DNA from: CAZONU01 sp965370045
Lineage (GTDB): Bacteria; Planctomycetota; SZUA-567; JAKLDR01
Assembly: GCA_965370045.1 (NCBI GenBank)
Contig: CBDUSI010000041.1
Coordinates: 1-34,952 of the forward strand
DNA: 34,952 nt
Reading direction: 5' to 3'
Part shown: positions 1 through 8,093 of the stretch, one piece after another
Position numbering within the stretch: the first letter of the stretch is position 1
Layout of the letters: every line of letters starts with the position of its first letter
The notes under the pieces: generated by a model
What the model saw: the letters and a program-made list of their open reading frames with translations, nothing else
Databases searched by the model: none
Told to the model about the DNA's origin: nothing
Translations under genes and position numbers: made by a program

Positions 1-52
1 ATATCGACCAACACACCCCCAGTCCTTTAGAGAATTAGCAGACACAGCCTAG
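1..52. mobile_element. End of a multicopy element, probably an IS (left copy)
   Basis: These 52 bases are the exact reverse complement of the last 52 bases of the window, and the match stops at position 52. The inner edge reads CTAG in both copies, after a terminal sequence that begins GGCTGTGTCTGC when read into the element. A CTAG or TAG edge fits the YTAR/TNA targets used by IS5-type elements, but no transposase is visible, so the family is an inference. The copy interrupts the MBOAT gene that follows. The abrupt stop at the window edge suggests an assembly break inside a repeated sequence. Confidence 0.7.
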
Positions 53-873
53 GCCTTTTTGGGAAGGTGGTAATGGCGGACACGGTGTTTGCCCCCGCCG
101 TTGATGAAGTCTACGCGCATCCTTCCCGGGCGGGTTTCACCGACGCATGGTTGGGGACATTGGCTTTCTCCGGGCAGATATTCTTCGATTTCGCGGCCTA
201 CTCCTCATGTGCCATCGGTGCGGCGATGTGCCTGGGCTTCATGCTGCCTGACAATTTCCGCTCTCCGTACGCGGCCATAGGTTTCTCCGATTTCTGGAAG
301 AGATGGCACATCTCGCTGTCGAGTTGGCTCAGGGATTACCTGTATATACCCCTGGGCGGCAACCGCAAGGGACCCATGCGCACGTACATTAACCTGTTAG
401 TGACCATGTTGTTGGGCGGTTTGTGGCATGGCGCATCGTGGAACTTCGTGGTGTGGGGTGGCCTGCATGCCCTGTATCTGACCTGTGAGCGTCCCGTCCG
501 CCGGAGATGGGGCGGTCGACCATGGGCCTCCAATTGGTTGCTTCTGGCCTTCCTCGGGCTTCTTACCTACTCGCTGGTTTGCGGTGCCTGGGTGTTCTTC
601 AGAGCTCAGGATCTGCCGTCCGCATGGATGCTGGTCCAGGCCATGTTTGACTCGGGTAAGGGATCCTCGCTCATCAGTACGCAGCGCGCGCTGGCTGTCT
701 TGGGATGCCTGTCCGCGACTATCGCCGGACAGTGGTTCATGCGCGACAGAAGGCTCGATGAGATTTGGGTTCGCCTGCCCTGGTGGTTGCGCTCTCTGGC
801 CATTTCCTTCCTTCTGCTGGGAATTCTCCTTGCCCCGAGGAGCGATCGTGCATTCATCTACTTCCAGTTCTAG
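52..873 (+). pseudogene. MBOAT-family O-acetyltransferase (AlgI-like), 5' end cut by the IS-like element
   Basis: The open frame runs straight out of the IS-like end: the codons from 52 read GLFGKVVMADTVF, matching the GLFKKVVIAD segment in the middle of AlgI-type proteins. Only about the C-terminal half remains (roughly 270 of an expected 450-500 residues). Visible motifs, numbered from the GTG at 67, are FWKRWHISLSSW (76-87), the YIPLGGNRKG loop, and GGLWHGASWNF, which carries the presumed catalytic His121. Several hydrophobic segments follow. Family members sit in the inner membrane and pass acetyl groups to exported polysaccharides with a periplasmic SGNH partner, and such a partner lies directly downstream. 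The GTG at 67 is not a genuine start. If the IS is really present in the genome, this copy is probably non-functional. Confidence 0.85.
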
Positions 874-1876
874 ACGCCCTGTCCCCGAAGGCCCCTGGGC
901 CCGGATATGGATAGCCAGCTTCGCTGTTGTCCTGCTAGTCCTGGTCCCATACGAGATGTTCTGGAGGTCCAAGGGATTCAAGCCCTGGGCCGGACGCGCA
1001 GTCGACGCCTGGTGCTTGACGCTCGATCATACTGAACCGGACAGTGTGGCGATACTGGGAACATCCCGGATCCTGGCGGGAGTAGATCCGGCCGTCCTGG
1101 CAGTCTCCATGCAGCGGCCAGTGGCCCACTTGGCGATCAACGGGGGGTCGCCGCTTCCCATACTGGAGCACTTGGCGGCAAACGAATCGTTCCGGGGCAC
1201 GGTAATAGTTGACTTGATTCCGCGTTTGGACTTCGACCCCGCCCATCGCGGCGAGAAGGTATCCAGAGACTACCTCAAGGCCTATGCTGACTTCCGAGTT
1301 TCCCCGGCGCGGCGCGGCGAGGCGGTGTTGTCGCAGTGGTTGGAGGCAACCTTCGTGTCCCGGAACCCGGCGCTGTCCTGGAAGGTGGCCTCGGTGCTGG
1401 CCAGTGGCCGAATGCCATCCGCACCTTACGGCAGCACCAGGCCAGACCGCTTCCTGCATCTGGACTTTTCCAGGGCGGACGTGGCGCGACTGGAGAGGGA
1501 TCTCTTCACGCGCGCATCGAGTGTCAGGCGTCTCCCGAACGATAGCGAACTCAACGCCACTCTGATCAGAATAGAGAGGGCCGTGCAGATGTTGCGGAGC
1601 CGCGGCTGCGCGGTGGTTTTCGTGCGTATGCCCAGCATGAATAGGTTTGGGCGCTTAGAAGAGAAGGAATACCCGAGATCCAAGTATTGGGACGTATTCG
1701 CCACGAGGACCGGCGCTGCAACGGTCCACTGGCGTGATTACCCTTCTCTGACCGGATTCACATGCCCGGAGGGGTCCCATCTTGATGGCAGGGACGCCCC
1801 GCGTTTTACTCGTCGATTCGCCGAGGTCCTGTCGATTGTCCTCTCGGAGAAGAGAGACGTGAAGATCAGGCGCTGA
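848..1876 (+). CDS. Membrane-anchored SGNH-hydrolase-like protein, partner of the MBOAT acetyltransferase
   Basis: The GTG at 848 is chosen because GAGGAG (837-842) lies 5 bases upstream. The frame is open much further upstream, but that part is a shadow of the MBOAT gene. The 342-residue protein has one N-terminal membrane segment (about 18-35) and then a presumed periplasmic domain. GTSR at 71-74 (candidate nucleophile Ser73) and a C-terminal SHLDGRDA with His311 fit the SGNH/AlgX/DltD-like pattern of proteins encoded beside MBOAT acyltransferases. It overlaps the MBOAT gene by 26 bases, so the two were co-translated. The likely role is transfer or removal of O-acetyl groups on a surface polysaccharide. 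The exact substrate cannot be read from sequence. Confidence 0.75.
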   Translation: MHSSTSSSRRPVPEGPWARIWIASFAVVLLVLVPYEMFWRSKGFKPWAGRAVDAWCLTLDHTEPDSVAILGTSRILAGVDPAVLAVSMQRPVAHLAINGGSPLPILEHLAANESFRGTVIVDLIPRLDFDPAHRGEKVSRDYLKAYADFRVSPARRGEAVLSQWLEATFVSRNPALSWKVASVLASGRMPSAPYGSTRPDRFLHLDFSRADVARLERDLFTRASSVRRLPNDSELNATLIRIERAVQMLRSRGCAVVFVRMPSMNRFGRLEEKEYPRSKYWDVFATRTGAATVHWRDYPSLTGFTCPEGSHLDGRDAPRFTRRFAEVLSIVLSEKRDVKIRR

Positions 1877-1893
1877 GGTGAGCAGTCTCTCTT

Positions 1894-1909
1894 CCCGCCC
1901 ACGGGCGGG
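1894..1909 (+). terminator. GC-rich hairpin after the SGNH-like gene, weak terminator candidate
   Basis: A 6-bp GC stem (1894-1899 with 1904-1909) closes a CACG loop 17 bases after the stop codon of the SGNH-like gene. No T-run follows, so intrinsic termination is doubtful. It may only mark the boundary before the flippase remnant. Confidence 0.25.
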
Positions 1910-1993
1910 CCCGAATTCCATCTATAAAGGGTTGACATTCAGCGGCTTCTGGCGAAACTACTCATGGGAAGGGGGGGAGAACGAGGGCGCCCC

Positions 1994-2321
1994 TTGACAT
2001 TTCCTGAAGCTCCCGCTGCCGATCCAGGCGAGGCCCCGCCCGGCGGCTGTACGGGCCGGGTGGCTCGTGCCGGGACTTGGAAGCTTTCCGGCTCCATCCT
2101 CGGATACTTCGTGGTCTTCGCCCGGACCGCGGTGCTCGCCCGCCTCTTGACCCCGGCCTACTTCGGGGCCTTCAATCTCGTGCTGGTGGTCATCGCTTTC
2201 GCGGACAGCTTCACCCGTCTGGGGCTTGAGACCGCGCTGGTCGACCGCCGCGAAGTAGACCGCGAGGTTCTCGATCTAGTCTGGACCCTCAACGTCATTC
2301 GCGGCTTCGCCATGGCAGGCC
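1994..2321 (+). pseudogene. Truncated second copy of the Wzx flippase gene
   Basis: From the TTG at 1994 the encoded protein matches the start of the intact flippase gene at 5399. Over the best-aligned 81 residues I count 9 differences, and over the matching 243 bases about 26. The match breaks abruptly near 2321, just after FAMAG, where transposase-like sequence begins. The TTG start and a TAAAG-RG-TTGACATT block upstream are also shared by both copies, so the duplication includes the leader. Only about 110 of some 510 residues remain, so it cannot form a transporter. The open frame continuing to 2620 is accidental. Confidence 0.85.
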
Positions 2322-2336
2322 CCTTCCCCATCCCCT

Positions 2337-2625
2337 TCGGTAGCGCGACGCATAGTCTTCGACAACGGCAAGTGCTACGAGGCGGCCGACACCAAGAGCT
2401 TTCTGGGTCTGTGGAACATCCGACCGATCTACGCGCAGCCGCGGCACCCGCAGACGGTGGGCAAGTTGGAGCGACTGCACCGCACCATAAGGAGATCTTT
2501 TCAATCTCCACGTGTACGACTCGCCCCGGGATATGGCCCGGGCCATCGATTCGTTCTACCGTTTCTACAACCACGCTCGACAGAGGAGAAGCGCTTCCCT
2601 ATCATTTCCGCTGGGCATGAAATGA
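2337..2625 (+). pseudogene. C-terminal remnant of a DDE (rve/IS481-like) transposase, frameshifted
   Basis: One frame encodes RRIVFDNGKCYEAADTK and then AQPRHPQTVGKLERLHRTIR, the DNG and HPQ.G..ER.HRT signatures of the integrase catalytic core. Near 2490-2497 the frame slips, and a different frame continues with FNLHVYDSPRDMARAIDSF and YRFYNHARQRRSASL, then stops at 2625. Together they are the last third of a transposase, interrupted by one frameshift. No terminal repeats are recognisable. The fragment joins directly to the broken flippase copy, so it probably took part in the rearrangement. Assignment to IS481 rather than IS3 is by general resemblance. Confidence 0.75.
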
Positions 2626-2638
2626 GGAGCACAAGGAG

Positions 2639-3529
2639 ATGAAGCAGCTGATCAAGCGGGCGATCCTGGGGCTAGCAAACAGGAGCACCCTACTCAGGCG
2701 AGTAGCGGCCTTTGTGGCCGCAAATGCCTCGACGGGTTCCGCAAGCAGGGATACTTATAGATATCTAAAGGAGAAGTTCATCGAAAATGGATTGAAGCAC
2801 GAGTTCGACAAGTCAGCAAGAACACAGTTGGTCAGCAGATTCGAGCGGATCGACCGGGAGGTCCAGATCGGGACAACACCGACCGATGGGCTCTTTCTCG
2901 CAGAAATGCTGTTGAATGTTGATGCTGAAGGTGCGGTGGTCGAATGTGGGTGCTATGCGGGAGAGAGTTCAGCAAAGCTATCGATTCTGGCAAGACTGCT
3001 TGAGAAGGAGTTGATTGTTTTCGACAGTTTTGAGGGGCTACCTGTTGTCGAGCAGCAGTTCGCGCACGACCAGCATTGCCGCCGCAGTTGGAGCGCTGAT
3101 TGGTGGGTCGGCCGATATGCAGCTGGGATGGATGAGGTCCGGGACAACATAGAGCGACACGGCGAAATCTCCGTGTGCAAGTTCGTTAAGGGTTGGTTCA
3201 AGGAGACTCTGGTTGATGTCAACCTGCCGAAATCGGCAGCACTTGTATTTGCGGACGTTGATCTGGCAACGTCCGCGCGGGACTGCTTCGTCGCCACCTG
3301 GCCCATAGTATCCGGGAAGGGTATTTACGTGACACATGATGTGGCTTACATTGGAGTCCTTCAAGAGCTGCTTGGCCCTGGACTGTGGAAGGAGAAGTTC
3401 AAGACTGTTCCACCTATCCTCTTCGGCGCAGGTTACGGCCTGTGTAACCAGTCTCCTCACCTGGGATACATGGTCAAGGGCGACAGGTTGCCCGCGAGCT
3501 ACCTAAACAGCATAACGATAGATAAGTGA
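2639..3529 (+). CDS. TylF/MycF-like SAM-dependent methyltransferase
   Basis: This 296-residue protein has the class I SAM-binding motif VVECGCYAGESSAK (99-112), then IVFDSFEGLP (126-135) and an acidic FADVDLATSARDC stretch with Asp206 and Asp208. These are the hallmarks of the TylF family, metal-dependent sugar O-methyltransferases first known from macrolide biosynthesis and common in polysaccharide clusters. The ATG at 2639 has GAGGAG (2624-2629) 9 bases upstream. A methylated sugar in the glycan is the natural inference. It stands alone downstream of the flippase/transposase scar, and its base composition is less GC-rich than the operon further on, so it may belong to an older or imported cassette. 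Confidence 0.8.
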   Translation: MKQLIKRAILGLANRSTLLRRVAAFVAANASTGSASRDTYRYLKEKFIENGLKHEFDKSARTQLVSRFERIDREVQIGTTPTDGLFLAEMLLNVDAEGAVVECGCYAGESSAKLSILARLLEKELIVFDSFEGLPVVEQQFAHDQHCRRSWSADWWVGRYAAGMDEVRDNIERHGEISVCKFVKGWFKETLVDVNLPKSAALVFADVDLATSARDCFVATWPIVSGKGIYVTHDVAYIGVLQELLGPGLWKEKFKTVPPILFGAGYGLCNQSPHLGYMVKGDRLPASYLNSITIDK

Positions 3530-3564
3530 ATGAACAGCTGGTCGACATATGGCGCGGTTCAAAC

Positions 3565-3714
3565 TCAGCGGTTAGACGGGAGATTCTCGACTGAATACAA
3601 TCCAGCGGCTTTGGCCTTGAGCTCCGGGTCGTCGACCTCCTCGGCGCCCGCGGGAGCCGAGGCAAGCAGAGTCAGCACCGCCAGGAGTGGCGAGAGGTGC
3701 AGCCCGCGAACCAC
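3565..3714 (-). CDS. Tiny ORF with a signal peptide, probably a gene fragment
   Basis: The GTG at 3714 opens a 49-residue frame with a textbook export signal: a hydrophobic core (LSPLLAVLTLLASAPAGA), a likely cut after AGA, then an acidic EEVDDPELKAKA stretch. It starts 8 bases after the stop of the PP-loop gene on the same strand, so it would be co-transcribed. An ATG at 3725 overlaps that stop (ATGA) but is out of frame, which hints that an original longer start has been frameshifted. It may be a small secreted protein or the leftover start of a larger one. No family is recognised. Confidence 0.4.
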   Translation of the reverse strand: MVRGLHLSPLLAVLTLLASAPAGAEEVDDPELKAKAAGLYSVENLPSNR

Positions 3715-3721
3715 GCGTTCC

Positions 3722-4909
3722 TCATAGCCTCCAGCGGTACGGCAAGGCCCCTCTTGCGGCTTTGCGAACAAAGGCTGGCAGAAGTCTCCATATTGGTTTC
3801 AATCTGAGCCACGACACGACCCTGGGCGCTAGCGGAAAGCGGTGGCCTCTTTTCCTGGCCAGATTCGCAATCTCTCGATCGAAGTGGTTCGTGCTGGAAA
3901 GCACCTGATCGATGTAAGACGACCTCACCTCGTGATATCTGCTCAAGTCAAATACCTTACTGTAAAGATGCAACTTGCCGAGCACTTCGAGAGTCAACTG
4001 GGTCCGTAGGCACTTGTAGCATGCTGAGCAGTTACCCCCGGGACTTGTGCTTGTGCAAACGTTCAGGTACTCGTGCGAAAGTGCAATGACCGCCACGCGC
4101 TCCGTTTTCTCCGCTCGCGAGTACTGGGCTCCTGTCGGTATGCACTCCGTGATCTCAGATGACAGCAGAGGAGCCATTATCGGGTCAGTGTAGGCCATGT
4201 CAGGAGCTCCGTCTACGAAACAATCGCAGTAGGACACTCCTGAGGCATAGAGATACTTGGCGAAAAGCTTCTGCATCGTCAAGATCGCCGAGACGTTCCT
4301 CATCGTGTGCGTTCTTGGGAAGCTCATGTTCAGGACTTCGTCGAGATTGGAATCCACCTTGATGAAGGGAATTCCCAACTCCTTCGTGAACGGCAGCAAG
4401 CCAGCGTAGCGATCTTCGAAGAGGCTTCGCCCTCCTGCTCCTGCGCTTCCAACATTGTTGAAGACAAGATGCGTTATCTTGTATCCCTCCGGAACATCCC
4501 CGTAAAAATGGTCGGCCAAGACGCAGAATGAATCAATGCCCCCGGAGAAACCCGTAACCACGCATCCCTCCGTACGCAAGAGACGGCCCCGATCAAGACT
4601 CTCCGGCATAACTCTCACTGGACGGAGCGCAGGCATTATCAACGTAAGGATCCGCATAGAGTAGTTGGTGAGGTTGTAGTAGAGCTTCTCGGACACGGCC
4701 CCTTCGACACATATGTCTTCGCCGTTCTTCATGGCAAGAGGCAGCAAGGCCACCAGGAAGGCATCCAGCCTCTCCGTCGTAAGCCATTGGGCATGTTCTC
4801 TGCCTACCGAGTACCACAAGTCCTGCTTATGACCACCTTGCTCCACGGAGGCCACAATCCTCACATCTCGGCCATGATCGACCAGTCGCGCCTGACCCAC
4901 TCTCACCAC
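3722..4909 (-). CDS. PP-loop (N-type ATP pyrophosphatase) superfamily protein in a polysaccharide locus
   Basis: The 395-residue protein has a PP-loop TGFSGGIDS (119-127), which binds ATP in enzymes that adenylate a substrate before adding N or S. A Cys cluster, NCSACYKC (C294, C297, C300), resembles the zinc-type knuckle of QueC-like proteins. The length and the long N-terminal region of about 115 residues differ from QueC, so the substrate is unknown. A role in sugar amidation or a similar modification is a guess from the neighbourhood. It starts at a GTG pair at 4909/4906 behind AAGGAG. It is the only sizeable minus-strand gene among the glycan genes, and its GC content looks lower than that of the operon at 5399, which suggests separate acquisition. 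Confidence 0.75.
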   Translation of the reverse strand: MVRVGQARLVDHGRDVRIVASVEQGGHKQDLWYSVGREHAQWLTTERLDAFLVALLPLAMKNGEDICVEGAVSEKLYYNLTNYSMRILTLIMPALRPVRVMPESLDRGRLLRTEGCVVTGFSGGIDSFCVLADHFYGDVPEGYKITHLVFNNVGSAGAGGRSLFEDRYAGLLPFTKELGIPFIKVDSNLDEVLNMSFPRTHTMRNVSAILTMQKLFAKYLYASGVSYCDCFVDGAPDMAYTDPIMAPLLSSEITECIPTGAQYSRAEKTERVAVIALSHEYLNVCTSTSPGGNCSACYKCLRTQLTLEVLGKLHLYSKVFDLSRYHEVRSSYIDQVLSSTNHFDREIANLARKRGHRFPLAPRVVSWLRLKPIWRLLPAFVRKAARGALPYRWRL

Positions 4910-4947
4910 TGCGCTCCTTCTCTGTGACCTGCCTCACCGGTGCGGAT

Positions 4948-5141
4948 CTAGGTTCCCGGCTGGAACACGGGTGCTCCCTTCAGTACCCGCTCGTCGACCT
5001 CGACAGCTTGAACCGGTATGGACGCCCGACCCGGCGCGCGGGGAAGCTCTGGTTTGCGACCCAGCGATAGATGGGGCGCTTGTCCACGCCTAAGTACGCT
5101 GCCACGGCCTCGACCTCGACCCAAGGCTCATGAGCGATCAC
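4948..5141 (-). pseudogene. Excisionase-family helix-turn-helix protein, frameshifted remnant
   Basis: Reading the minus strand from the GTG at 5141 gives EPWVEVEAVAAYLGVDKRP followed by IYRWVANQSFPARRVGRPY. This is the MerR-type HTH of excisionase-family proteins (W.....A.YL.V....IYRW....PA.RVGR.YRF). After RFKLS the frame stops early at 4980-4982. Shifting by one base restores EVDERVLKGAPVFQPGT with a stop at 4948-4950, the usual end of the domain. It is therefore a roughly 63-residue gene broken by one indel. No integrase partner is visible. Confidence 0.65.
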
Positions 5142-5398
5142 CTGCCACCCCCCCCCGCTATTGCCCCCCCGAGGGCCTTCCAGAGCACACTAGAGTGTAC
5201 GGAAATCCCCACGCTTTCTCAAGCCGGAAAGTCCTTTCTGGGCAGTCGTACTTGGTCGGTTGGCAAGCTCCGGTAGGGGAGCGCTGCTCTTTGCAGCGGC
5301 CCGGAGGAGTCATCCGGGAAATGTCGGTTAAAGAGTTGACATTGGGCAACGCGTAGGAGAGACTGCTTTCTTCGGGGGGAGGAGATCGAGGACGATGT
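5142..5398. other. Non-coding leader region before the main polysaccharide operon
   Basis: This stretch contains two C-rich runs (about 5148-5157 and 5164-5170), no convincing gene and no terminator with a T-run. Near its end lies the TTGACATT block also found upstream of the truncated flippase copy. A GCTCCGGTAGG segment near 5268 recalls a piece of a c-di-GMP riboswitch, but the rest of that motif is missing. Confidence 0.4.
5336..5364 (+). promoter_or_regulatory. Possible promoter of the polysaccharide operon (good -35, poor -10)
   Basis: TTGACA at 5336-5341 is an exact -35 hexamer. The same TAAAG-RG-TTGACATT context occurs 58 bases before the truncated flippase copy (TTGACA at 1932-1937), so it has been retained in both duplicates. 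No good -10 lies 16-18 bases downstream (GAGACT at 5359-5364), so the assignment is tentative. Confidence 0.35.
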
Positions 5399-6940
5399 TT
5401 GACCTCTCCTGAATCTTTCGCTTCCGGTCCGGACGAGGCCCCTGGCGGCTACGCGGGCCGGGTGACTCGCGCCGGAGCCTGGAAGCTTTCCGGTTCCATC
5501 CTCGGATACTTCGTGGTCTTCGCCCGGACCGCGGTGCTCGCCCGTCTGCTGACCCCGGTTCACTTCGGGGCCTTCAACCTGGTGCTGGTGGTTATCGTCT
5601 TCGCGGACGGCTTCACCCGTCTGGGGCTCGAGACCGCGCTGATCTACCGCCGCGAGGTGGACCGCGGAGCCCTCGAGCTGGTTTGGACCCTCAACGTCAT
5701 TCGCGGCTTCGCCATGGCCGGCCTCCTCTGGCTGTGCGCCCCACTGTTGGGAGCCGCCTTTGACCAGAGCGAGCTCGCTGTTCTGCTGCGCTGGAGCTGC
5801 CTGGCCCCGGCGATCTCCTCGCTGCGCAGTGCCGGTTCCCCGCTGCTGATGCGCGAGCTGCGCTTCCGCCCGCTGGTTGTGGGCGGGCTGATCACCGAGG
5901 TGCTGGTGGTGGCCGGGACCATCATCTTCGCCATTTACGCGCCCGGTCCGGAGGCGATTCTGGGCGGGTACGTATTGGGAGCGTTCCTGCGGGTCGCGCT
6001 TTCCTATATCATCGCGCCCTTCCGTCCCCGGTTCCGATGGGACTGGCCGAGGGCCAAGGAGCTTCTCAAGTTCGGGCGGACGATGGTATGGTTGTCGCTT
6101 CTGGTGGTGTTCATGAACTACGCGGACAATGCCATTATCGGCGGGCTGCTGGGCAGCTTCCGACTGGGTTTGTATTCGATGGCCTTCAACGTCATGACCC
6201 TGCTCATGGATCGCTTGGCCAGCCCGCTGGTCGAGGTGGTCTTCCCGGCGTTCTGTCGCCTGAAGGAAACGCCGGAGCGCATGGAGACCGCGCTCGTCCG
6301 GGTGTTCAGCCTCTTGGCCGGAATGATCCTGCCCGTCATGGCGGGGCTGGCCCTGCTTTCGCGCGAGGCCGTGGTTCTGTACCTCGGCGCCGCATGGCTC
6401 CCGGTCGGTCCGATTCTGACGGTGTTCTGTTTCGCCGGAGGCTTCAGAGCTCTGGCCAGGTTACTGAGTAACTGGCTGGTGGCCAACGGCAAACCGCGGC
6501 TTCTCCTCAAGGTCAGGCTCCTGGAAATCCCGTTGTATCTGGCCGGGGTGGTGTTCCTGACGATCCATGCGGGGATCATCGGCACGGCGGCAGCGGTGGC
6601 GGGCATGGCGGCGCTTGAGCTCGTGATTATGCTGGCGCTTGTGGCGCGCATGCGTCCAGGCGTGATGAGACCGATTCTGCTGGTCCTCTGCCGCGCGGCA
6701 ACGAGCGCCGCCGTCATGGCCGGTGCAGTGTGGTGGCTGCGGGTGGCCCTGGCGGATACCGGCACTCTGGTCCGTGCCTCGATTTGCGTGCCGGCCGGTG
6801 TGGTCGTTTACATGGGCGCCGCGGCCCTGTTCAATCGCGGGCTCTACCGCGAGATCCTTTCCGCCTGGCGGGCGTTACGCAGGCGCTCCGGCGAGCAGCT
6901 GGAAGGAGGGGCCGCTGATTCCCCCGGGGAGGAGGAGTGA
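5399..6940 (+). CDS. wzx: Wzx-type lipid-linked oligosaccharide flippase
   Basis: This 513-residue integral membrane protein of the polysaccharide export (MOP/MATE-like) superfamily has many hydrophobic helices with short charged loops. The N-terminal region reads WKLSGSILGYFVVFARTAVL. The family moves undecaprenyl-diphosphate-linked repeat units across the inner membrane. The TTG start at 5399 is supported by GAGGA (5388-5392) 6 bases upstream and by its conservation in the truncated copy at 1994. The overlapping ATG at 5395 runs into a stop after five codons. It is the first gene of a compact operon and touches the pyruvyl transferase gene. The length is normal and no lesion is visible. Confidence 0.88.
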   Translation: MTSPESFASGPDEAPGGYAGRVTRAGAWKLSGSILGYFVVFARTAVLARLLTPVHFGAFNLVLVVIVFADGFTRLGLETALIYRREVDRGALELVWTLNVIRGFAMAGLLWLCAPLLGAAFDQSELAVLLRWSCLAPAISSLRSAGSPLLMRELRFRPLVVGGLITEVLVVAGTIIFAIYAPGPEAILGGYVLGAFLRVALSYIIAPFRPRFRWDWPRAKELLKFGRTMVWLSLLVVFMNYADNAIIGGLLGSFRLGLYSMAFNVMTLLMDRLASPLVEVVFPAFCRLKETPERMETALVRVFSLLAGMILPVMAGLALLSREAVVLYLGAAWLPVGPILTVFCFAGGFRALARLLSNWLVANGKPRLLLKVRLLEIPLYLAGVVFLTIHAGIIGTAAAVAGMAALELVIMLALVARMRPGVMRPILLVLCRAATSAAVMAGAVWWLRVALADTGTLVRASICVPAGVVVYMGAAALFNRGLYREILSAWRALRRRSGEQLEGGAADSPGEEE

Positions 6941-8079
6941 TGTCCGGCGGGGGGAGCAAAGCCCTGCGCATCCTTCGTCGCTCGGCCTTGCTGGGCAGGA
7001 ACCTGTTGGCCGCGCTTCGCGGCGGCAAGCGCGGAGTCGGATACATCGGCCTGGTTCCCGACGTCGGTATCCACAACCTGGGCGATGCGATCATGCTCTC
7101 GGTCTTCGAGCGCGAGATGGCGCCGGCCCGCCTCTATCCGTCCATGCTCTACCGGAGCATTGAGCATCGAGTCTGGCGAGCGGCGTGCCGCAGGACATTC
7201 TCGGCCTGCATCCTCGGCGGCGGGACGCTCCTCTTCTGGCGGCACTTTTACGATTACCTGTCGGAAGCCCTCGACGCTGGCGTGCCCTGTTACGTGCTCG
7301 GCACCGGGGTCAACAGCCCGGAGTTCTGGAGGGAGTACGATCCCGCCTTCCTCTTCTCACCGGAGCGCAGCGTGGAGGCGCTCCGCGCCTGCCGCTTCGT
7401 TGGCGTGCGCGGCCCGCTCTCACAACGTATCCTGCAGGAGGCGGGGCTTGAAGGGGCAGAGGTCGTCGGCGATCCCGCCCTCCTCCTGGCCGGGGACGGG
7501 CCTCCCCCGGCGCCCGCTGAGGAAAGGGTGCTGGGCGTCAATATCGGCACCTCTTGGGACAACGTATGGGGCGGGGATGAAGAGCGGCCGATGGCCGAGG
7601 TGGCCGCAGCCGCCAACGCGCTGGCCACCGAGGGCTGGAGCGTGCGCTTCTACTGCGTGTGGCCGGAGGACCGGCCCGCGGTCGAGAAGGTGCGGGCGCG
7701 CGTGTCCGCGGGGAACGTCTCCGTGGCCGAGCACTACCTGTCGGCCGAGGACTTCATGGCCGACGTGGGCAGGTGTTCGGCGTTCGTGGGCATGAAGCTG
7801 CATGCCACGGCGCTGGCGCTCTGCGCGGGGGTGCCGTCGTTGATGATTGATTATCGCCCCAAGTGCCTGGACTTCATGGCGTCTCTGGGGCTTGAGGACC
7901 TGACAATTCGCTTGGACGAGATTGAGGCGACGCCGCTGGCCCGGATGCTTTCCAGTCTGCCGGAGCGGCGGGTCGAGATACACGAGCGCTATTGGCCACG
8001 ACTGCTGGCGATGAAGACCGCCCTTCGGGAGAGACTTGCCATGGTGAAGGGCGAACTGTCTTCCGCTGGGCGAGAGTAG
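6940..8079 (+). CDS. Polysaccharide pyruvyl transferase family protein
   Basis: The ATG at 6940 overlaps the wzx stop (TGATG) behind AGGAGG; a GTG one codon earlier is also possible. The 379-residue protein shows the family pattern: HNLGDAIMLSVFE near the N-terminus, LGGGTLLF, GVRGPLS, GDPALLL and, near the C-terminus, GMKLHATALALCAGVPSLMI followed by DYRPKCLDF. Family members (CsaB, WcaK and others) transfer pyruvate from phosphoenolpyruvate to a sugar as a ketal. The expected role is to give the glycan a negatively charged pyruvyl group before or during assembly at the cytoplasmic face. Some members act in other ways, so the exact reaction is inferred. Confidence 0.82.
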   Translation: MSGGGSKALRILRRSALLGRNLLAALRGGKRGVGYIGLVPDVGIHNLGDAIMLSVFEREMAPARLYPSMLYRSIEHRVWRAACRRTFSACILGGGTLLFWRHFYDYLSEALDAGVPCYVLGTGVNSPEFWREYDPAFLFSPERSVEALRACRFVGVRGPLSQRILQEAGLEGAEVVGDPALLLAGDGPPPAPAEERVLGVNIGTSWDNVWGGDEERPMAEVAAAANALATEGWSVRFYCVWPEDRPAVEKVRARVSAGNVSVAEHYLSAEDFMADVGRCSAFVGMKLHATALALCAGVPSLMIDYRPKCLDFMASLGLEDLTIRLDEIEATPLARMLSSLPERRVEIHERYWPRLLAMKTALRERLAMVKGELSSAGRE

Positions 8080-8093
8080 AGAGGAATCGAGTC

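Noticed and set aside
485..847. Long N-terminal extension of the SGNH-like ORF
   Set aside because: It runs over the MBOAT frame, has no domain features and is unnecessary, because the GTG at 848 has a good ribosome site.
5142..5335. Possible c-di-GMP riboswitch or ops/JUMPstart element before the polysaccharide operon
   Set aside because: Only a CTCCGGTAGG-like piece is present. The paired stems and other conserved blocks of a c-di-GMP riboswitch are missing, and no GGCGGTAG ops core is found.
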